A stretch of DNA of 64,000 nucleotides, taken from assembly GCF_030272615.1 (NCBI RefSeq), contig NC_081414.1:232424733-232488732 (forward strand). Direction: 5' to 3'. Origin of the DNA: Cryptomeria japonica. Its lineage: Eukaryota; Streptophyta; Pinopsida; Cupressales; Cupressaceae. The notes beneath the pieces are model-generated. The model was given only the letters and a program-made list of their open reading frames with translations, made no database searches and was not told the DNA's origin. Position 1 is the first letter of the stretch; the number at the start of each line of letters is the position of its first letter. A program made the translations under genes and the position numbers. This document shows, piece after piece, positions 56,354-64,000 of the stretch.

Positions 56354-57725
56354 AGAACCAAGGCAATGAGAGGTACTCATAACAACCAATTTAAGTATCG
56401 ATAAGTCAAGAAGTGAGAAGGAAGTGTAAGAAGAAAGCAAGAGACTAATGTTTACCTAGTTTTTTAGACACCCTTGAACAAGATACAATCAAGAGGAGCT
56501 TATTAATGCAACAAAACAACCAATTAATTATCTTCTAAAGTATATGAGCATATATAAATAAGAGTAAACCATTACCGTTAAAACGAAATGGTGTTACCTA
56601 TTGGAAGAGTCCGTGGATGAATTTAATTGATGACTTGAGAACCATCATGGGATGCAACTATTATAAGTACGATTCTATCAATAGTTGCCTATATTATGCA
56701 ATTTTAATATGGCAAGAATTGTAACGTAAAGTAAGTACAAATCAAATTTCAACTATAGATATAAAATAAAACCTCACTAAAACTCGAAGATAAGTCTCGG
56801 TTGGAATACAACATACTTGAGAAAGAGCCATGGTTGTGGTGTATGAAGAATTTGTGATGATCATTTGTGAAGGGACAACATCTAATGGTGGGGAAAATTA
56901 TAAAATACTCAAGTCACTACAAAGTGTTGTAAATAGGATGAAAGAATATAAAAATTGAAAGTCGTGAATGAAAGAAACCAAATCGATATTACAAACTATG
57001 AGAAACGAGTAGGAAGCCATAATGTAAATGGAGAACATAAGATATCATAGAACCAAGGTAGTGAGAGGTACTCAGAACAACCAATTTAAGTATCGACAAG
57101 TCAAGAAGTGAGAAAGGAAGTGTAAGAAGCAAGCAAGAGACCAATGTTTACCTATCTTTTTAAACACCCTTGAAAAAGATACAATCAAGAGAAGAGCTTA
57201 TTAATGTAACAAAACAACCAATTAATTATCTTCTAAAGTGTACGAGCATATATAAATAAGTGTAAACTAGTATTGTTTAAACGAAATGATTTTACCTATT
57301 GGAAGAGTTTGTGGATGAATTTAATTGCTGGCCTAAGAACCATCATGGGATGCAATTGTTACAAGTATGATTATATCAATAGTTGCCTATATTATGAATT
57401 TTTAATATGACAAGAATTATAATGTAAGGAAGTAGAAATCAAATTTGAACTGTAGATATAAAAGAAAAGCTCACTAAAACTCGAAGACAAGTCTTGATTG
57501 GAATATAGTGTAGATGAGAAAGAGCCATGGTTGTGGTGTATGAAGAATTTGTGTAGATTATCTAAGAAGGCACAACATCTGATGGTGGGAAAAATTATAA
57601 GATACCCAAGTCACTACAAAGTGTTGTAAATAGGGTGAAAGAATATCAAAGTTGAAAGCCATGAATGAAAGAAACCAAATCAATATTACAAACTATGAGA
57701 AATGAGTAGGAAGCCCAAATGTAAT
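56354..57725. repeat. Two-copy tandem duplication, 695-bp unit
   Basis: Unit 1 (56354-57048) and unit 2 (57049-about 57725) begin agaaccaagg and gagaggtactca, and share tatcgataagtcaagaagtg (cgacaag in unit 2), accaattaattatcttctaa, gaaccatcatgggatgcaa and gagaaagagccatggttgtg. Identity looks near 90%. Function unknown. Confidence 0.88.
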
Positions 57726-58131
57726 GTGAGTGTATAAGTTAAGTAAATACCTATCAGATGTTGTGGTTGTGGTCTAATTTTCCCGACATGAATGGAGAAG
57801 GGACATATAATGATATATGTGGAGGAAAGATAAAATTATGAGAAGGATCTACAAAACTTGCATGCCTGCAAATGGAAATGACAATAGAGAAGTTAAGGAA
57901 AGGGAATATTGAAACACAAATAGGAATTTAACTAAACTATTTTCAAATTTTGTAACACAAATAGACTAGAATTGAACTCATTAAATGGAGGAAAATTCAA
58001 TCGAAGCATACAAACGTAGAAACTGGTCGATTTTTAAGGAATGATTAATCTTGAAGGGTAAAAGTACAAAGTTGTGCCATAATTTTATAAAGGAAATGGC
58101 TAGTGTTGATTCAAATTTTTAGTTTTTTTTC
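57726..58131. other. Intergenic, then LINE-4 3' end
   Basis: Nothing gene-like. T-rich tract at 58116-58131 (tttttagtttttttt) is taken as the poly(A) end of LINE-4. Confidence 0.5.
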
Positions 58132-58383
58132 TATTAAATATAATAAAGCCAAAAAAAAAAGTGTCACATCATTAGATACACATACCATGTTAGACCAAGC
58201 ATCAAAGAAACTAGTGAGTAGCTACATAGCAGTATATCAACCCATCCCATATTTGTTCAAAAGGAAACACAAACTGAAGCCAATCAACCCATGATCATCC
58301 CTAAAAAGATACATACAACCAACCCCAAGTTGAGGCAAAAAAACTACCACAGGACACAAGTAAAGATAACAGACCCATCCTAT

Positions 58384-61300
58384 CTAAAATCTATCTCCCC
58401 ATCCAGAAGAGTAGTCTTTCCCAAGGGGGGAACCCATGCAATCCACCCTAAGTCACCTTCTTGCCAAAAATTGACCAGACCATTTAGGATTTTCTATTTG
58501 TGCAGATGTATCACCCAACATTGCATCAATTCTACTTCTCGGTGAATCAGATCCAGTCATGCTTGCCTCTCCTCCAAGAAGTGCATGAAACTAAGGAGAT
58601 CCCTTTCAAATGGGGCTTTATTGTTGTGTCCTCTATCCTAGGTGAACCCATGCGAGATCTCTCTTATATGGACAAAAATAGATCCATCCTTCAACCATTA
58701 ATCAAATTTGTCTTCATCAATATTGATAACAAGGGAAACTTGCATAGAAATCAGATGAAAAATGAGCCTCCTTAGAGACTTAAAAAGATTCCTAATCCTG
58801 CCATTAAAATTCTCATCATTAGGAAAATTCCATATCAACCATAAGATTTCCAAAGAGAGACAAGACCAAAAAGAGTTAACTGCTTTCTTGCAGCCTTAAA
58901 TGTAACCTAGGATAACATCAGTGTGAGAAATATTCATTTCACCAAATCTAATATCAAACATTTTTCACACTTCCCTAGCAAATAAATTATTGAAGAAAAA
59001 ATGTTGAGGGGACTCAGGGAGGCGATAGGCTTTACATAGAAGGAAATTACCATTATTATCTTTCAAAGGGAGTCTGTTCAAAATCAGTCACCAGACAAAG
59101 AATTTCTTTTTTGGCTTAGATGGCCCAGCCCACTTGACACTCAGAGACTTGCTCCACTGTGTTATGTTCTAGTTTAGGCCCTCGATAAAGTTAACATGAT
59201 CAATCACAAGAGAAGAATCCACCAAGTTATCATATATAATTTTGGTCTTAAGGCTTGGGAGAGGATTATTATCAACCAAACAATAAGAGGATGGAAAAGA
59301 GGGGAGGAGAGTAAGGGGGCCAAGGGAGATAAAGGGGGAGAGAGAATCCTTAAGGACAACATAGGTCTTGTATTGTGAAAAGGGAACCTTATATCTAGCA
59401 ACCACCTCATCTCAAGACAACAACGAACCATCTTGAAAAATATCTCCAAACACTCTAATACCATTGTTATACCATTTCAGAGTCAAGAATCCCTACAAAG
59501 AAGCAAGTGGTTTCCCACTATGAGAGGCATTCCACCAAATGGACCTATTTTCAGCAAGATTGTAATCCTCCCCTAAGCATTATTTTTCTTGATAAACAAC
59601 TTAACAACTTCCCAGTACTTCCATAGAGATTTAAAGACCTTGGATCCCCAAGGAGCCACCTCAAAAATTTCCAGCTATTAAATCACCCAACGAGAGCCCC
59701 TTCCATCTCCTATCCTTTGTAGGTACCAACCTTAATATATTTTTCCTAATCAACACTTTCCATGACTCATCTCCAACTATGGCCTTAATGATCCACTTAG
59801 AGGCTAGGGGAACCCCTTGAGTTCGCAAATCCATGTCCCATACCTCCACTCTCCTTCTTCATGACACACCAGTCCCATTTGACTACATATTGTTTCCTAT
59901 TCCCTTTCCCATCAGACCATAAACAGTTCTTTATTTTCTTTTGGATATGGTTAAACTGGTAGTTAGAGAAGAGCTAGGCTAAGGAGAAGTAGATGTTGTA
60001 AGAAGAGAGTATTTTCTAGCAAACCTGAAACCTTCCAGCTAGAGAGGGAATTCCTATTCCATTTAGTCATCTTTTTATCTACCTTGTTTCTGATTCATTC
60101 CCACATTTCCTTTAGGTTTGGGGCACAGAGAAGGGAATGCCCAAATACCATGAAAATCTAGATATCTAGTTAGGGGGATTGTGATCCCATCCAAGCAAAC
60201 AAGATTTCTACAACACAATTTTACTACCAGATGCTTTGCAAAAGATGTCCACTTTCTCTAACAATGCCTTCATATTATCTTCTTCCAAAGATAACATAGC
60301 AGCAGTGTCATCTGCAAACCGTACATTAATTACTTCTTCTCCATTAGATAGATAGATCCCTATTACCCTAGGAGTAATATTATTGTCCTTAACAAGATAA
60401 TCTAGGGCATCTGCAACAATTACAAATAGGGCCGAAGCCAGCGGGCAACCCTGCCTAATGGATCTTGATAGAGGAAAACATTATGAACGCAACCCATTCA
60501 CTTCAACCATTGCATTTGCATCATAGAGGAGGGTTTGAACCAACCTACAAAAAAAGTCTAGGAGGCCCATACTGCTAAGCATATGGAGAATAAATCCCCA
60601 TTCAATCCTGTCATATGCTTTTTCAAAATCAATTAATAACATTGTTGCATTTTGTCCAGTATCCTCAGCCCAATTCATGGACTCCCAACATGTAATTATA
60701 TTTTCAAGTATGTACCTTCCCTTGACAAACCCGTTCTGAGTAAGAATGATGATTTTAGGGAGGAGATCTTCGAGTCTATGAGCTGCAACCTTGGATAGTA
60801 TTTTATACGAGACATTCAAGAGTGTAATAGGCCTCTAATTTTTAATTAAGGTTTTGTCCCCCTCCTTTGGAATCAACTTAGTAATCCCCTGATTAATCTC
60901 CTTGTCTAGCGAGCCTCTATCAATAGCCTCCCTATATAATGCAAGAAGATCATCTGAGATCCACTCGAGGTTAACTTTGTAAAACTCCAATCCAGAAGTC
61001 CATCTGACCCAGGGGACCTATCATTACTCAGTGAATTAATGGCCAACTCTATCTCCTCCTTCTATAGAGGCAATACCAATTTGGGAGAAACTATTTACAT
61101 TTAGGAACTTTGGCACCACCCTCTTAATCACTTCCCTAGCTCTGCTATGGTCAACCCCTCTATCCTCTAAAGATAGCAAATATCTATAGAACTGAGAAAA
61201 GTATATTAATATTTCATTAGGGTCTGAGATATTCTTATTGTCTTCCCATATTCTATGGATCCTTTCCTTTTCCTCTTTCACCTTAAGCATTTGAAAAAAT

Positions 61301-62447
61301 AATTTAGAACCTCTATCTCCGGCCTCAAGCCACTTTATCCTAGACCTTATTTTGCACCCATTAACTTTATTATTCTGAATCTCCTCAACATTTCCTTAGT
61401 TCCAATCAAATCATGGAAAGCTGCTCATTTTATGGGTTGTTCCGTAGTTTAGACTTAGCTACCAACATATCCCCTTGCTAAAACATCTCATCCCTCCTAT
61501 TATCCTTAGCCTTCTTCTTACCAACAATTTGACACAACTCTGTCCAACTCTTAACATTCTGACCCCAGCTCTCACTGCATGAGTGGAATGATTTGCTATT
61601 CTTATTGAACATCCCGATAAAAGCCAAAGCACATCTGACATCCTCATCCTCAAGCAAGATAACATTCAATATTAAGGAGGGATCTCTGGGGGGGGTTAGG
61701 AGGACGACCAGCAACAAAGCCCAACAAAATATTAATAAGATGATGATCAGATAACGTGTAGGGAATCACAAAATAATTCTCCCCCTTGGCATCTTTTTGA
61801 ATCTAAAAAAAAATCTTTGTTAAAATAGAACGTATCCAACCTACAATAGACCCTCCTATTGAGCTGGTGGTAATTACACCATGTATATACTAGATAGTAT
61901 TTAGTTCCTCCTTCCTTCCAACAACTAGGTCAATAAGCTTAAGGTTATTGACCATCCTATCCCAATACACTCTCTCCAACCCTTTCCATTCAAATCTATT
62001 TCCACCTCTCTTATCTTGAGAATTCTCTAACTTGTTAAAATCGCCCCCTAAGAACCAAGGGATGTCCTCTAACTAGGAGACCTAGTTCCACAACTCTACT
62101 CTTTCCCTATAATCATTAGGGGTGTAAATTAAGAATACCCCAAATATCTTTTCATCAACCTTAAGAGTAACCCACACTACTCTGGCACAGGGGGATTGTC
62201 CCCATTTAATCACATTGTTAGTCCATTTATGACTAATAGCCCCCTTACCCTTGGAATGATTAGTGAAAAAGTATGTAGCATCTCTCCAAATACATTTCAG
62301 TCCTACTTCTAGAGAGAATCAAACCGACTTCAGCTCTTGCAACATAAGATAATCAATGTTCCTATGCGTATTGAGGAATCTCTTTACCATGTACTTTCTG
62401 TCAGGGGACTCCAATCCCCTTATATTCCAAGACATTGTATTAATCAT
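58384..62447 (-). pseudogene. LINE-4 ORF2: endonuclease-reverse transcriptase, heavily broken
   Basis: The first ATG is at 62447 (MINTMSWNIRGLESPDRKYM); the homologous start of the other copies corresponds to 62435. Endonuclease pieces: LMLQELKSV, GGDFNKLEN and LSDHHLI, with stops and shifts. Reverse transcriptase: MLLIDFEKAYDRIEWGFI (motif A, in the clean frame 60481-60819), then RFADDTAAMLSLEED (motif C intact, 60307-60318). The thumb includes KWIIKAIVGDESWKVLIRKN. The C-terminal tail QEGDLGWIAWVPPLGK ends at 58384. No RNase H domain is recognisable. Confidence 0.8.
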
Positions 62448-62457
62448 CTCAAGAGAT

Positions 62458-64000
62458 TCATTCAGAGGTATCCATTAGAGGCTTAAACCCCTCAAAAAAT
62501 TTAGGCCATTCCTCCTTATTAGAAAGGTTATTAGCATCAAAGGCCACAAATGAATTAGGTCTACCTCTCTTTTTTCTACTTTCAAAAATTTGCTCAAGAC
62601 CTAAGGACTCCTTTCTAATAGAAGCATCCCTAATAGTTCTCAGAGATCTCTTTTTCCTATCCCTCTTTGTTTTGAATTCAATGAAACCATCAGTCTTCTC
62701 ACCAGCCCCTAAATTAAATTTAGGAGCCTTGGGACCAAATAATTCAAGTCCATTCCCACTTGTAGAGGTACTAGTGTGATCATCCACATGTCCATGAGTG
62801 AGTGAATGGGTGGAGGTGGGTTTAACAAGGAGGAGGTCACTGTCCCCAACAGAAGAACCCATTGGTGACCTAGGAGTATCCAACGGTAGCTTAGGTCCTT
62901 CAGTATCATCATAAGAATCGAGAGCGAATTTGATGGAGGCTAACTTAGGGTCAGAACTTCTCGATATCAATTCCTCATGAGGACGGGAGTTACCATTGAA
63001 CAAAGAGTCATGCATAAGGGCCTCATCATTAACCTCCAAGTTAGTGGAGGAAGGAATACACGCCACCTAGCCACCAATAATGGCACTGTCAATGGTAGGG
63101 ACCTCCAACCTACCATCTACACCCATGAACTCACTAGGGGGCAAGGGGAGGATCACATCCGAATCAACCTTGTAAGAACCAATGGCCTGCTCAAGTTGCT
63201 TTCTAGCCACAACCACTTCTTTCAACTTATCCAAAACTATCTGTTGTGCATTTTGAGTCCTTGGGCCCTTATTTAAAACCGATCCATCAGACAGGACAAA
63301 GAGAGAAGGCAGGGTAGGTTCAGAGGCCACCCTAACATCTTTTAGGAATTGTTTGTACTTAAGGATTCTCTCTGCAATGGAAGAGTTTGTGGTTTGAAGA
63401 AGTGGACAACACAACTGGTTCGGGTTCAGAGATCAAAATTGGAGGGAGCCAAGGGAGCTTGGGAAGATGAAGGGGGGTCATTGGAGGGACTAGATTGAGG
63501 TTTATGCTTAGCCACAAGAGGACAACTGTTCTTAAAATGGCCATTGTTTCTACATATATGGCAAGCATTAATATCTCCTAGATATTCGATAGGACAGGAA
63601 TAAAGAGACTCTTCGAGCTTGATAACAATTTCAGAAGGTAGATCATTATTGGGGTTAAAAGCAATAAGAATCCTTGCATCCAAATAAGGGAGAAGGGTCG
63701 GGGAGGTGTCCATCCTTACAATTTTACCAAAAGGCTTCAACATTTTAGGTAGACAAGACCAAAAGAATGAAGAGACATTATTAAAATTAACCCATCTAGG
63801 CTTTGAAAAGGCCATAATTTACTCATTGCAACATTCAGGGGCCCATTCAATAGTTCAATAATTAGAATTGCTTATCACCCAAAAATGTCTATCTAGGGAT
63901 TTTTTCTGACTATCTAAATCTTTGAAAAAATTTAAATACAAACCCTTTTGTATCATCCTACAATATGTATACTGGAGCCCTATTTTTTTAACCCAGATAT
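62458..64000 (-). pseudogene. LINE-4 ORF1: DUF4283/zinc-knuckle protein, partial and broken
   Basis: The N-terminus lies beyond 64000. Visible parts: YCRMIQKGLYLNFFKDLDSQ; then, after stops near 63855 and 63815, KPRWVNFNNVSSFFWSCLPK, LDARILIAFNP and an intact knuckle CHICRNNGHFKNSC (CX2CX4HX4C, near 63530-63575). A frameshift near 63420 leads to a Ser/Pro/acidic linker with one stop (near 63067). The end is FESRKKRGRPNSFVAFDANN (AT-hook-like KRGRP core), closing at 62458, 11 nt before the first possible ORF2 ATG. Confidence 0.82.

Larger units (their letters stand above)
58132..64000 (-). mobile_element. LINE-4: L1-type LINE, 5' end outside the window (inactive)
   Basis: Same lineage as LINE-1 and LINE-2, shown by GLESPDRKY at the ORF2 start, similar reverse transcriptase motifs and a related C-terminal tail. 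About 5.9 kb is visible and ORF1 runs off the right edge. The 3' UTR is about 250 bp, like those of LINE-1 and LINE-2. It is the most decayed copy, with many stops and shifts in ORF2. Confidence 0.8.

Overview
The window looks like nuclear DNA of a seed plant, most likely a gymnosperm (conifer-like). That is inference. It rests on a plant AT-hook/PPC (AHL) gene stretched over more than 12 kb by kilobase introns, decayed plant-type PPR fragments, four L1-type LINEs with plant DUF4283/zinc-knuckle ORF1 proteins, LTR remnants and AT-rich filler. No operon, rRNA, tRNA or CRISPR array was seen. The only host gene that looks alive is the AHL gene on the minus strand.

Layout. 1-5 kb: relics of an SDR-type oxidoreductase (minus) and of an E-class PPR protein (plus), a 172-bp tandem duplication and a long hairpin. 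5.08-17.4 kb: the AHL gene. Exon 1 (16703-17375) carries a Gln-rich region and an AT-hook. Exon 2 (12634-12683) and exon 3 (5080-5211) carry the start of the PPC domain. The three exons join in consistent phase. The rest of the PPC domain was not found and probably lies left of position 1. Introns 1 and 2 hold a SINE-like piece, a solo LTR with a perfect 5-bp target duplication, a duplicated segment of about 1.5 kb and many two-copy tandem duplications. 17.4-20.5 kb: AT-rich DNA with copies of a dispersed repeat and a worn LINE ORF1 relic.

20.5-64 kb is mostly LINEs, all on the minus strand. LINE-1 (20471-26917) has a 14-bp target duplication and splits an older repeat. LINE-2 (28339-40823) is cut inside ORF2 by a 6.0-kb LTR retroelement (31728-37737). 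Removing that element plus one 5-bp duplication restores the LINE reading frame and leaves about 6.47 kb, close to LINE-1's 6.45 kb. LINE-3 (41947-49066) belongs to another L1 lineage: it has an RNase H domain, an ATGA overlap between ORF1 and ORF2, and a third reading frame after ORF2. LINE-4 (about 58132 to beyond 64000) is a third member of the LINE-1/2 type. Two SINE-like elements lie at 27.5-27.9 kb. From 49 to 58 kb there is AT-rich DNA with large tandem duplications and no recognisable gene.

All four LINEs carry stops and frameshifts, so they are treated as pseudogenes. The points most worth following are the extra ORF of LINE-3, a shared C-terminal tail in the RNase H-less LINEs, AT-hook-like motifs at the end of LINE ORF1, the coding-poor LTR element with a Pro/Ser-rich frame and a hairpin on its polypurine tract, and the very long AHL gene.
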